Shown one piece after another: positions 8,511 through 16,604 of a DNA stretch of 64,000 nt. The position numbers and the translations under genes were made by a program. Source of the stretch: Aureimonas ureilytica (GTDB lineage: Bacteria > Pseudomonadota > Alphaproteobacteria > Rhizobiales > Rhizobiaceae); the NCBI RefSeq assembly GCF_001475935.1, contig NZ_LDQA01000024.1, positions 62,001-126,000 of the forward strand, read 5' to 3'. The notes under the pieces are model-generated. The model was not told where the DNA came from. It worked only from the letters and a program-made list of their open reading frames with translations, and made no database searches. Position 1 is the stretch's first letter. Every line of letters begins with the position of its first letter.

Positions 8511-9878
8511 TTACCGTGTCAGGGCTAGCGGTTTGGTGATCGAACTCGTGATCTGGCTGACGGCGTTGTCAATCTCTTCCGGGCTCGACGCGTCGTAGTA
8601 ATCGCTCGCTGTGCTGACGCACGCCGCCATGTTGGTCTCGATCACTTTTAAAAGAAAGGTCTGAAGTCCAATAAATTTCGCGTTCGTCTGACCTTTAGGG
8701 ATAAGGTATTTCGTGTTAAGGGCAATGAACTCAGCGCCCTTATCCTTAAATGGCTTGCATATTCGAGGGTCGAAAGATTGTATCAGTCCGCCCCAGTCCG
8801 ATGCGGAAGGGTTAAAATAGACAAAGTTCGGATCCCATGTGATGCCATCACGGTCGGGAAACTCCATCTGCGTGTCTTCCGTGCCATCAGTCATGAGGAC
8901 TACGACAGCCTTCGCCGTCGCTTGGGTCATTCCGTCACCTGGCGGCGGGATCATGTTGTTCAATTGTTGAAAGGCGACATGGGCGTTAGTTCCGCCTCCG
9001 CTTGAGGCCGGTGCGAGTGTCGCTATGGCCGTTGCCGCCGATGTCGGGTTGTTGGTCAAGCCGAGCAACTTATTGAAGGACGAATTAAAGGTGTAGATAG
9101 CCACCCTGTACCGCTTGTCACTTCGATTAAGCAGCGTGGCTGCCAGTTTCTGAACAGCGTTGCGAACGACGTCGATGCGCATTTTGGCGCCGGCCTTTTG
9201 CGCCATCTCGTATGTCGTCATCGTCGGGTAGCGCGGGTCAGTGCTCTTGAATTCGGACTGAAGAATGTGACAGGCGATTGCGCAACCGTTTTGCCCGACC
9301 CACGACGAACCGTCCGGGTTGAAGCGTCTAACCTGCATATTGTTGATAATGTCCTGATCCCGCTCCGTCGCGCCGATGGCCATGGACTCCGACACGTCGA
9401 TGAGGACATGAACATCGACATAGGGCGACAGCGTCACCGAGGCCCCTGAATTGCCCGCGATCTGAAAGGTCTTGACCCCAAACAGCTGCGCGAAAGCGGT
9501 GGGCACGCCGGCCGCGTACCCTGTTTGCGAGGTGATGGTCGATCCGTCGATCGTGACCTTCACGTTCACCGCGCTGAGATCGGTGTCCATGAGCCGCTGC
9601 GACTGCGCGGCCATATAAGCTTTGCCCTCTGCCTCTCCCTGTTGGATCGCACTGGACTGGGAGGTCTGGCCGTCGTTCAGCAGATCGACCGTACGCTTTA
9701 CGGACGCGAGAGCCGCGCTGTCGATCGCCAGTTCCAGCCGGCGCTTGACCAGAAGCGACTTGGCATAGTCCGTCGCCAGCCCGACAAAACCCAGAAGCGG
9801 GATCAGGGCCAGCGCGAAGACAATCGCCATGCTGCCTTTGCGATTGCGACGCAGTTCTATGAGGCATCCGCGCTTCAT
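8511..9878 (-). CDS. TadG-like pilus-assembly protein with von Willebrand factor A domain
   Basis: 455 residues. A TadE/TadG N-terminus is clear: basic start, then the hydrophobic segment GSMAIVFALALIPLLGFVG and DYAKSLLVKRRLELAIDSAALA, typical of pseudopilin-like proteins. A vWA domain follows with the MIDAS start VHVLIDVSESM near residue 150, and VVLMTDGTED later. TadG proteins are envelope-anchored components of Flp/Tad pilus systems. The start ATG at 9878 overlaps the upstream gene by four bases, so these three genes form one transcript. No ATPase, secretin or Flp pilin gene is in the window. Confidence 0.82.
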   Translation of the reverse strand: MKRGCLIELRRNRKGSMAIVFALALIPLLGFVGLATDYAKSLLVKRRLELAIDSAALASVKRTVDLLNDGQTSQSSAIQQGEAEGKAYMAAQSQRLMDTDLSAVNVKVTIDGSTITSQTGYAAGVPTAFAQLFGVKTFQIAGNSGASVTLSPYVDVHVLIDVSESMAIGATERDQDIINNMQVRRFNPDGSSWVGQNGCAIACHILQSEFKSTDPRYPTMTTYEMAQKAGAKMRIDVVRNAVQKLAATLLNRSDKRYRVAIYTFNSSFNKLLGLTNNPTSAATAIATLAPASSGGGTNAHVAFQQLNNMIPPPGDGMTQATAKAVVVLMTDGTEDTQMEFPDRDGITWDPNFVYFNPSASDWGGLIQSFDPRICKPFKDKGAEFIALNTKYLIPKGQTNAKFIGLQTFLLKVIETNMAACVSTASDYYDASSPEEIDNAVSQITSSITKPLALTR

Positions 9879-10555
9879 GATGCGATCCCCGGACAAAGTC
9901 TGACTTGTGGCGTGGCGGCGGCGAGCCCGGTCAAGGCGGTTCGATCGGCGTTGCGCGGCAGGAACCAGCTCGACTCCGTCATCTGCCCGGACAAAGACGA
10001 GGCCAGACCAGCCAGGAGATCGGACGTGCCGATGAGATAGGGCAGGTAGGAAAGCGATGCGCGAACGGAGATCACGCTGCCCTGCCCGTATAATTCGGCG
10101 GGAATGACGTCCTGCGTCGGCAGAATGGGATTTCCGGAGGGGATCGTTCCGCAGGAGACTGGATTCTGGCCGACACTCCAGGCGATCTGGGCGTCGTAGA
10201 CACAGTTGGATTGGCAATCGGGCACGCGCTTGGTGAAAACGATGCTGGTGATTGTCACGTTCAGAACATCGCTCCAACGCTGGGCCTTGAGATTGGCGGC
10301 GACACGTTGGGCTTCCGGCGCGATCAGCGGCGATGCGCTCCAGATGCGCTGGACATCCGTCACGTCGGTTGTCGCCGGTAGCTGGGACGACATTTGCCCG
10401 ACCATGCTGACGACCTGCACGACCTGATTGTTGGTCTGGATATATTTGCTGATCTCGAAGGTTCCCACGATCAGGATCAGGAGGATCGGCAGAATGAACG
10501 CGAACTCGATGGCGATGACGCCCTCTTCGCGCGTGGCAAGCTGGCGGGGCGTCAT
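9875..10555 (-). CDS. TadE/TadG-family pilus assembly protein
   Basis: 226 residues. The start at 10555 is set by the four-base overlap with the gene before it. The N-terminus carries the TadE-like motif EEGVIAIEFAFILPILLILIVG, where a pseudopilin-like glutamate five residues into the hydrophobic helix can be seen; the rest is an exported soluble domain with several cysteines (CQSNC, SCGTIP, RLCPG). Minor pseudopilin role inferred from family and from its place between TadE- and TadG-like genes. Confidence 0.8.
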   Translation of the reverse strand: MTPRQLATREEGVIAIEFAFILPILLILIVGTFEISKYIQTNNQVVQVVSMVGQMSSQLPATTDVTDVQRIWSASPLIAPEAQRVAANLKAQRWSDVLNVTITSIVFTKRVPDCQSNCVYDAQIAWSVGQNPVSCGTIPSGNPILPTQDVIPAELYGQGSVISVRASLSYLPYLIGTSDLLAGLASSLSGQMTESSWFLPRNADRTALTGLAAATPQVRLCPGIAS

Positions 10556-11115
10556 TTGCAGGGCCCCGTCCGCTTGGCCTGCACCGGCTCGATGCGCATG
10601 ACGGCGAAGGACTGCAGCATCGTGACCTTTTGCCCGTTGTAGAGAGTGAACATCGAGGCAGGTAGAAGCCCCCCGGTGATCGGGGGCTGAGGGTAGGAGA
10701 TGCGCAGGAACATGTATTCGCCCGACGAGCCCAGGCAGAACGTATCGGCCGAGCGCGAGCCAATGGGTGTGTTGGCCCATGTGCCGCTGTCGAAGGACGA
10801 ACCGGCATTGGGCAGGAGGCCGGAATCCACGATCACTTTGGAACAGTCCAGAAGCGAGCCGAGTGCGGGGCAAAGACGATTGGTCTTGAACTTGTCGACC
10901 GTATCGTCCTGGGCGCGCTGTGCAACGCCGACTTGAATGGACCGGGAGGCCACCACCGTTGCATCGTCCAGACTGTGCTGGAGATAAAGCATATAGCCGA
11001 TTTCGAACTGACCCAGCATCAGAACACAGAAGATCGAACCGAGGAGGGCGAACTCGATCGCCGCGCTCCCGGCCACGCCAGCTGCAAAGGTCGAAAACCT
11101 CGAAAACACTGGCAT
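10552..11115 (-). CDS. TadE-family minor pseudopilin
   Basis: 187 residues. N-terminal GSAAIEFALLGSIFCVLMLGQFEIGYMLYLQHSLDDA is a classic TadE helix with the conserved glutamate. It is first gene of the three-gene tad-like operon. The ribosome site is unusual: AAGG touches the ATG at 11115 directly, whereas a GTG at codon 3 would have better spacing, so the true start may be two codons later. Cysteines at CPALGSLLDC and the C-terminal PCK could form disulfides in the periplasm. Confidence 0.8.
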   Translation of the reverse strand: MPVFSRFSTFAAGVAGSAAIEFALLGSIFCVLMLGQFEIGYMLYLQHSLDDATVVASRSIQVGVAQRAQDDTVDKFKTNRLCPALGSLLDCSKVIVDSGLLPNAGSSFDSGTWANTPIGSRSADTFCLGSSGEYMFLRISYPQPPITGGLLPASMFTLYNGQKVTMLQSFAVMRIEPVQAKRTGPCK

Positions 11116-11423
11116 CCTTATGAGTGAAGCGGAACGAGCACTTGCTTCACTTATGCGCCTCTGTTCTTAACGAGGCGTCTCGCTCAAAGCGCGACTTGCA
11201 TCGAATAGAGGTTAAAAGTATTTTTGCTTACTTCCTTACGTTCCTGGAATCTTCAATTCGGGGTTGCGCCAGGGCTGCGTGAAGGGACGGGGATGTTGTC
11301 ACCTTATGGCCTTCCCTTGGCGGAGTCGCACCGCCCCAATCCGGGCAAGAGCCGTGCGCGCCTTGCGAGCGGATGAGATGCACTGCGTCCCATCGGACCG
11401 CTCCGACGAGAGTGCCGGTGGCG
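11116..11423. other. Gap between the tad-like operon and the LysR gene
   Basis: 308 bases with no convincing gene. The part nearest the tad operon contains an 8-bp inverted repeat, AGTGAAGC (11123-11130) and GCTTCACT (11144-11151), with a 13-base spacer; it lies within 10-35 bases of the first start codon and could be an operator or a leader hairpin that covers the ribosome site. An AT-rich stretch near 11210-11240 is a plausible promoter region for the minus strand, but I see no good -35/-10 pair. Confidence 0.4.
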
Positions 11424-12341
11424 TCAGGCGTTGCTCGTGGCGGAATGCGGGCGGGACCAGGCTTCGACCAATGCCAGATGCCGCCGCAGGCTGGCGTTCA
11501 GCGGATCGAGGCTCTCTTGTGATCGCCAACACAGGAGCAGCTTGCGCGTTGCCCAAGCGTCCGTCAGCCGTAGGCAGGAAAGCGGCATGGAGCGCCGCGC
11601 GCGCTGAGCGCTGAATTGCGGGATGATCCCGACGCCCGCGCCATCGGCTACCATGCGGCAGAGGCTCTCGAAGCTGCGCAGCCGGATGCGCGGGCGGATT
11701 CGATATCCCAGCCGCTCGCCCTGCTCTTCGATCTGGCCTTGCAGCGCGCCGTCGAAGCCGATCATCGACTCGCCCGCAACATCCGCGAAGGCGACGCGCC
11801 GCTCCCGCGCGAGCCGATGGTTCGTCGCCGTCACGAGCACGAGACGATCGACCGCGAAGGGCGACGTCGACAGCGCGCTCGTGTCGGCGGCGTCTGAGAC
11901 GATGCCGAGATCACACAATCCGTTTGCGAGCGCCTTGACGATGTCCGGGCTGGGCCGCTCTGCAAGCTCTATGTCCGCGCCGGGATGGAGCGCCAGAAAC
12001 GGCCCGAGGCGCGCCGGCAGGCAGCCCGCGATGGCCGCCGAATTCGCCATGACGCGGACCCGTCCTCGAAAGCCACGTGCATGATCGGACAGCTCGGCCT
12101 GCATCGCGCCGACCTGCCGCAGCACGAGGCGGGCATGGTAGGCCAGCGTATCGCCGGCCCGCGTCGGCTCGACGCCCCGTTGGCGGCGCACGAGGAGCAG
12201 CACGCCGGACGCCGCTTCCATGTCGCGCAGCCGCTCGCTCGCCGCCGGCAGAGACAGGTTCGCGCGCGCCGCGCCATGGGTGATACTGCCGGCCTCCACG
12301 ATGGCGAGAAACAGGCTGAGGTCTGCCAAGTCGAAACGCAT
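11424..12341 (-). CDS. LysR-family transcriptional regulator
   Basis: 305 residues. The N-terminal winged helix (DLADLSLFLAIVEAGSITHGAARANLSLPAASERLRDMEAASGV, given here in pieces of the family pattern: residues 4-47) is standard for LysR; the effector-binding domain follows from about residue 90 (GRVRVMANSAAI). It is divergent from the TauE-family gene 138 bases away and is the natural candidate to control that exporter. Inducer unknown. Confidence 0.88.
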   Translation of the reverse strand: MRFDLADLSLFLAIVEAGSITHGAARANLSLPAASERLRDMEAASGVLLLVRRQRGVEPTRAGDTLAYHARLVLRQVGAMQAELSDHARGFRGRVRVMANSAAIAGCLPARLGPFLALHPGADIELAERPSPDIVKALANGLCDLGIVSDAADTSALSTSPFAVDRLVLVTATNHRLARERRVAFADVAGESMIGFDGALQGQIEEQGERLGYRIRPRIRLRSFESLCRMVADGAGVGIIPQFSAQRARRSMPLSCLRLTDAWATRKLLLCWRSQESLDPLNASLRRHLALVEAWSRPHSATSNA

Positions 12342-12406
12342 GGCCCATTGTGCCAGCGTTGAGGCATAGCCGGAAGAACAAAGCAGCGGCGAAATTCGCT
12401 TTCAGG

Positions 12407-12423
12407 CTTCGGCTCAGCCGAAG
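12407..12423. promoter_or_regulatory. Inverted repeat in the LysR/TauE divergent region
   Basis: CTTCGGC (12407-12413) and GCCGAAG (12417-12423) separated by three bases, in the 138-base divergent region. Could be a regulator site or a leader hairpin of the TauE gene; weak evidence because the arms are short and GC-rich. Confidence 0.3.
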
Positions 12424-12479
12424 TGTCGCTCGCCCCTTTTCCGAATTGCGCTCTGGCCCCCCGCCGGGTTCATGGGGGA

Positions 12480-13232
12480 ATGGACACGAACCTTTTTCTG
12501 ATGGGCGCGGTCGGCGCCACATTCTTCTTCGCCGGTCTCGCCAAAGGCGTGACCGGCATGGGCTTGCCGACCGTGGCCATGGGGGTGCTGGGCGCGTTCC
12601 TCTCGCCGCTCGCGGCGGCCGGGCTGCTTCTCGTGCCGTCCTTCGTCACCAATCTCTGGCAGCTTCTAACCGGGCCAGGCGTCTCCCCTTTAATCCGACG
12701 CTTCTGGCCGATGATGCTGGCCATCCTCGCGGGAACCGTCACGGGCTCGACGCTTCTGACGAGCGGCGACACGCGCGCCACCAGTATGGCGCTGGGGATC
12801 GTCCTGTCCGTCTATGCGGCCTATGCGATGATAGCGCGCCCGATCCGCGTGCCCCGACGCTTGGAGCCGGTCGCCAGCCCCCTCGTGGGTTTGATCACGG
12901 GGCTGGTGACGGGCGGAACTGGCGTCTTCGTGATTCCAGCCGTTCCCTATCTCCAGTCGCTGGGGCTGGAGCGCGACGAGCTGGTGCAGGCGCTGGGGCT
13001 CAGCTTCACAGTGTCCACCATCGCGCTGGCGATCGGCCTTGGCTGGCATGGGGCCGGCTTGCAGGGAGGCTGGCTCGCCTCCGCCTTGTGTGTTCTGCCG
13101 GCGCTGGCCGGCATGGCGGCGGGGCAGGCGATCCGCAGCCGAATCAGCCCGCTTCTGTTTCGCCGGATCTTCCTCGCCTTCCTACTCGTGCTCGGGGTCG
13201 ATATGGCCACGCGCGCGCTCTGGCGCGGTTGA
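12480..13232 (+). CDS. TauE/SafE-family membrane transporter
   Basis: 250 residues with about seven to eight membrane helices. Family features: ATFFFAGLAKGVTGMGLPTVAMG near residues 11-33 and its internal-repeat echo PLVGLITGLVTGGTGVFVIPAVPYLQSLG near 136-164. TauE/SafE proteins export small organic or inorganic anions such as sulfite or sulfoacetate. The ATG at 12480 has a GGGGG ribosome site just before it, so I prefer it to a start 19 codons upstream. Convergent with the next gene. Confidence 0.85.
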   Translation: MDTNLFLMGAVGATFFFAGLAKGVTGMGLPTVAMGVLGAFLSPLAAAGLLLVPSFVTNLWQLLTGPGVSPLIRRFWPMMLAILAGTVTGSTLLTSGDTRATSMALGIVLSVYAAYAMIARPIRVPRRLEPVASPLVGLITGLVTGGTGVFVIPAVPYLQSLGLERDELVQALGLSFTVSTIALAIGLGWHGAGLQGGWLASALCVLPALAGMAAGQAIRSRISPLLFRRIFLAFLLVLGVDMATRALWRG

Positions 13233-13257
13233 GCGTCCGCCGTCGGCGAGGCGTGGA

Positions 13258-14178
13258 TCAGGTCGAGGCGATCTCGGCCAGGATGGCGCGCGCGATGAAG
13301 AGATCCTGCACGGCAATGCCAGAACTGTCGAAGATCGTGATTTCGCTTTCGCTCGTCCGGCCGGGTACGGCACCCAGCAGGACGGAGCCGATCGCCTCGA
13401 TCCGCGCCTCCAGCCCGGCGTGCTGGAACTCGCCGATGCGACGGGACTGCTCGCAGAGATCGCAGAAGAGGTGGGCGCGCTCGAACAGGGCGGGCGGCAG
13501 TTCCTGCTTGCCGGTCGCGTCCGAGCCCATGGACGAGATGTGCGTTCCCGGCTTCACCCAATCCGCCTCGAACAAAGGCTCGCGGGCCGTGGTGGCAGCG
13601 ACGATGATGTCGGCGGCGCGGCAGGCGTCTTCCGCCCCGCTCGGGCGCGCGGGCAGGCCCAACGCACGCAGATCGGCCACCATGGCCTCCGTGGACGCGG
13701 TGGAGCGCCCGACCACCAGAACCTCCCGGAGCGCGCGCACCCGCGCCACGGCTGCCGCCTCGTAGCGTGCCTGATGGCCGGTGCCAAACAGCGCGAGCAC
13801 TTCGGCATCCTTGCGCGCGAGCGTGTCGGTCGCGACCGCGTCGGCCGCCGCCGTGCGATAGGCGTTGAGCTGGCCGCCTTCCACGACGGCCTTGATCCGG
13901 CCGATGGCCTCGTCGATGAGGATGATGGTCGAGCTGTGGCGCGGCAGCCCGCGCTCCGGGTTGCCCGGCCAGTAGGAGCCGATCTTGAGCCCGACGATAC
14001 CGGGCGCGGCGCCCGACTTCACGGTGAAGCGGTTCGATGGGTCGAACGAATGGCCGAGCACGACGGGAAAGCTGGCGGTCTGTGGATCGACCGCCGCGAT
14101 CAGCGCCTCGCGCACGGCGCGATAGGCGAGTTCGTGGGTCGCCAAGCGCGCGGATTGTTCTTCGGTGACGAGTTTCAT
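13258..14178 (-). CDS. Ornithine cyclodeaminase / mu-crystallin family protein
   Basis: 306 residues. The start at 14178 has an AAGGAG ribosome site. Family marks include RFTVKSGAAPGIVGLKIGSYWPGN near residues 50-73, a conserved Arg in AYRTAAADAVATDTLA, and the NAD(P) Rossmann motif LALFGTGHQARYEAAAVARV near 130-149. The family includes ornithine cyclodeaminase, alanine dehydrogenase, ketimine reductases and iminosuccinate reductase (BhcD). It is the second gene of a two-gene operon, 10 bases after a D-serine-dehydratase-like PLP enzyme, so an imine made by that enzyme or reduction of a derived imino acid is a fair guess. Confidence 0.82.
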   Translation of the reverse strand: MKLVTEEQSARLATHELAYRAVREALIAAVDPQTASFPVVLGHSFDPSNRFTVKSGAAPGIVGLKIGSYWPGNPERGLPRHSSTIILIDEAIGRIKAVVEGGQLNAYRTAAADAVATDTLARKDAEVLALFGTGHQARYEAAAVARVRALREVLVVGRSTASTEAMVADLRALGLPARPSGAEDACRAADIIVAATTAREPLFEADWVKPGTHISSMGSDATGKQELPPALFERAHLFCDLCEQSRRIGEFQHAGLEARIEAIGSVLLGAVPGRTSESEITIFDSSGIAVQDLFIARAILAEIAST

Positions 14179-14188
14179 GGCTTTCTCC

Positions 14189-15334
14189 TTACCAGCCGCC
14201 GAAGCGAGCCCAGCGCCTGAGCGGCGCGCCCGCTTCCTTCGGCAAGACATGATAGGCGTCGAACTGTCCCGCCGTCGCGCAGGCATGGTTGGGCACGATG
14301 CGCAGCCGCGTGCCGACCGGAAGGGCGGGAAGCGCCGCCCTGCTGCCCTTTCGCAGCGCCACGATCCCGTGCTCCTGATTGACGGTGACCACCAGAAGAT
14401 CGTCCAGAATGCGGCCCGTCTCGTCGCAGACGAGGCCATAGCCCTGATCCACCGCCTGCGCCGCCGTGCCCCGATCGCGCGATAGGGCCATCCAGCCGGC
14501 ATCGATCAAAATCCAGCCGCGCTCGCGCTTGTGGCCGATGACGGTGGTCAGAACGGACAAGGCAATGTCCTCGACACGGCAGACGCCGATCCCGGCCATC
14601 ACCAGATCGAAGAAGACATAGACGCCGGCGCGCATTTCCGTCACGCCCGTCAGGTCGCTCGCCGCATGGGCGGTGGGCGTCGAGCCGACGCTGACGACGG
14701 GGCATGGCAGGCCGGTCTCGCGCAGGCGCGCCGCCGCTGCCACGACCGCCGCCCGCTCGCGCTCGGCGAAGACGGCCTGCGCCTCCATGCCGACCGCGCC
14801 ATAGCTTTCGCCCGCATGGGTCATGACGCCGCGAAGCGTCGCGCCGCCCTCCACCAGCCGGCGCGCGATCTCGACAAGCTTGCCATCGTTCGGTTCGAGG
14901 CCCCCGCGATGGCCGTCGCAGTCGATCTCGATCAGGGCCGGGATCGGAGCGCCCGCCTCGCGCGAGGCCGCCGCGACGGCGTCCGCCTGTTCAATCGTGT
15001 CGAGAAGAACGGTTAGGTCGCAGCCCGCCGCGCGCATCTTCGAGACTTGGCGCAGCTTCTGCGGCGCGATGCCGACCGCATAGAGAATGTCGGTGACGCC
15101 AGCCTCGAAGAAGACCTCCGCCTCGCGCAGCGTCGAAACGGTGGCCGGGCCGTTGCCGCCGTCCAGAAGATGCCGGGCGACATCCACCGACTTCGCGGTT
15201 TTGAGATGCGGCCGCAGACCAACGCCAAGCCCGGCCATGCGCCCGCGCAGGCGCTCGATATTGGCTAGCATCCGCGATTCGTCGAGCAGCAGCGAGGGGG
15301 TGGGAAGATCGGCGAGTTGAGGATGAGCGGTCAT
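14189..15334 (-). CDS. DSD1-family PLP enzyme (D-serine / 3-hydroxyaspartate dehydratase or D-threonine aldolase type)
   Basis: 381 residues of the fold-type III (alanine racemase-like) barrel. The PLP lysine lies in GLRPHLKTAKSVD near residue 44; ADPs of the C-terminal domain include VPNHACATAGQFDAY, whose His-x-Cys pair matches the zinc ligands of eukaryote-type D-serine dehydratase. Members split or dehydrate D-3-hydroxy amino acids (D-serine, D-threonine, beta-hydroxyaspartate). Paired with an ornithine-cyclodeaminase-like reductase and facing a LysR gene. Exact substrate unresolved. Confidence 0.82.
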   Translation of the reverse strand: MTAHPQLADLPTPSLLLDESRMLANIERLRGRMAGLGVGLRPHLKTAKSVDVARHLLDGGNGPATVSTLREAEVFFEAGVTDILYAVGIAPQKLRQVSKMRAAGCDLTVLLDTIEQADAVAAASREAGAPIPALIEIDCDGHRGGLEPNDGKLVEIARRLVEGGATLRGVMTHAGESYGAVGMEAQAVFAERERAAVVAAAARLRETGLPCPVVSVGSTPTAHAASDLTGVTEMRAGVYVFFDLVMAGIGVCRVEDIALSVLTTVIGHKRERGWILIDAGWMALSRDRGTAAQAVDQGYGLVCDETGRILDDLLVVTVNQEHGIVALRKGSRAALPALPVGTRLRIVPNHACATAGQFDAYHVLPKEAGAPLRRWARFGGW

Positions 15335-15384
15335 AGCGTGGGTCCTATGGCGAGATTGCTCGATTCTTAACTCGGTGACCTTGC

Positions 15385-15415
15385 ATCTGAAATTTACCGG
15401 GCCTGCATTTCGGAT
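15385..15415. promoter_or_regulatory. Candidate LysR operator in the divergent region
   Basis: ATCTGAAAT (15385-15393) and ATTTCGGAT (15407-15415) form an inverted repeat matching at 8 of 9 positions with a 13-base spacer, in the 95-base region between the DSD1-family gene and the LysR gene. Size and place suit a LysR-type recognition site that autoregulates the regulator and controls the divergent operon. Confidence 0.5.
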
Positions 15416-15429
15416 TAAGTCTGGCGTTT

Positions 15430-16335
15430 ATGCTCACCTCGCAGGATCTCGCCTTCTTCGCCGTTCTGGCGTCCGAACCCTCGCTGGCGGCGGCCGCTCG
15501 TTCGCTCGACGTGACGCCGCCGGCCGTCTCGCAACGGCTTCAGGTGCTGGAGCGACGGCTCGGAATGCGGCTGGTGGACCGCTCGGGCAGCCGGCTGAGC
15601 CTCACGTCGGAAGGCGCGCTTCTGGCCGAACGCGGGCAGGCGGTGCTGGAAGACTTGGAAAGCCTGGCCGCCGAGCTTCGCGAGCGCCGCGACATCGTGA
15701 GCGGCCCTCTGCATGTGGCAGCGCCCCTCGGCTTCGGGCGCGCCTTCGTGGCACAGGCGATGGCGCGGATGCGTCAGCTTCATCCGGCGGTGGAGCTGAA
15801 GCTGACGCTTCTGGACGATCCGGCGAGCGGCATCCGGTCGGATCGATGGGACGTGCTGGTGCAGGTCGGCCCGCTCGCCGACAGCGCGCTCGCCATGCGC
15901 CGGCTCGCGCCCAACCGTCGCGTTCTCTGCGCATCCCCAGCGTATCTCGAAGCGCGGGGACATCCCATCCATCCGCAGGATTTAGGCCATCATGTCTGCG
16001 GGGTGATCCGGGAGGATCAGGCCGACGTGACGCTCTGGAGCTTTGGCGGGGACGATGGGGAAACGGCGACGATCCGCGTGCGGCCGGAACTCGCCAGCAA
16101 TGACGGCGAGGTCATCAAAGCCTGGGCACTGGCCGGGCTTTGCATCGTGCAGCGATCGGAATGGGACATTGCCGGCGAACTGCGCGCCGGGCACCTCATC
16201 GAACTCCTGCCCTCCTGGCGAATGCCCGACGCCGATGTGGTGGCGCTGCTCGGGCCTCGCCAGGGGCGGGCCGCACGCATGGAACGCTTCGTTCAGGTGC
16301 TGAAGGACCTGCTGACGCCCGTGCCCTGGCGCTGA
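15430..16335 (+). CDS. LysR-family transcriptional regulator
   Basis: 301 residues. N-terminal helix-turn-helix: LTSQDLAFFAVLASEPSLAA, then RSLDVTPPAVSQRLQVLERRLGMRLVDRS; effector domain from about residue 90 (GPLHVAAPLGFGR). Transcribed away from the DSD1/ornithine-cyclodeaminase-like pair, with the inverted repeat between them, so it most likely controls that amino-acid pathway. Ribosome site is weak (no clear purine run before the ATG). Confidence 0.88.
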   Translation: MLTSQDLAFFAVLASEPSLAAAARSLDVTPPAVSQRLQVLERRLGMRLVDRSGSRLSLTSEGALLAERGQAVLEDLESLAAELRERRDIVSGPLHVAAPLGFGRAFVAQAMARMRQLHPAVELKLTLLDDPASGIRSDRWDVLVQVGPLADSALAMRRLAPNRRVLCASPAYLEARGHPIHPQDLGHHVCGVIREDQADVTLWSFGGDDGETATIRVRPELASNDGEVIKAWALAGLCIVQRSEWDIAGELRAGHLIELLPSWRMPDADVVALLGPRQGRAARMERFVQVLKDLLTPVPWR

Positions 16336-16604
16336 AACGCAAAGGGGCTGCTCCGATCCCAAGCGTAATCGCCTCTCGATCCGGCGACGGAATTTTCCGA
16401 TCGGCTTCGAAAAACAGAATAATCTATCTGATCTATGAATTTTAAAATCCTATCCTGAGCGCACCTGCAACGGCCCCGAGGTGCCCCATGTCGCTGTGCC
16501 GCATTCCCTGCCCGACTGGCTTCTGAGGCCGCTGCCTCTCTCGTTTTCCCCTCGCGCAGACCTCCCGTTCGGCCTGATCGATTGCCTATCGAAGGAGCCT
16601 ATTG

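Noticed and set aside
13258-15334. Complete beta-hydroxyaspartate (bhc) cluster
   Set aside because: Only relatives of BhcC and BhcD are present; the BhcA aminotransferase and BhcB dehydratase are not adjacent. The aminotransferase at 32460 is far away and of another subgroup.
16336-16604. Sigma-54 promoter for sfnG, as in Pseudomonas
   Set aside because: No TGGCAC-N5-TTGC element in the leader, and no SfnR-like activator gene nearby.
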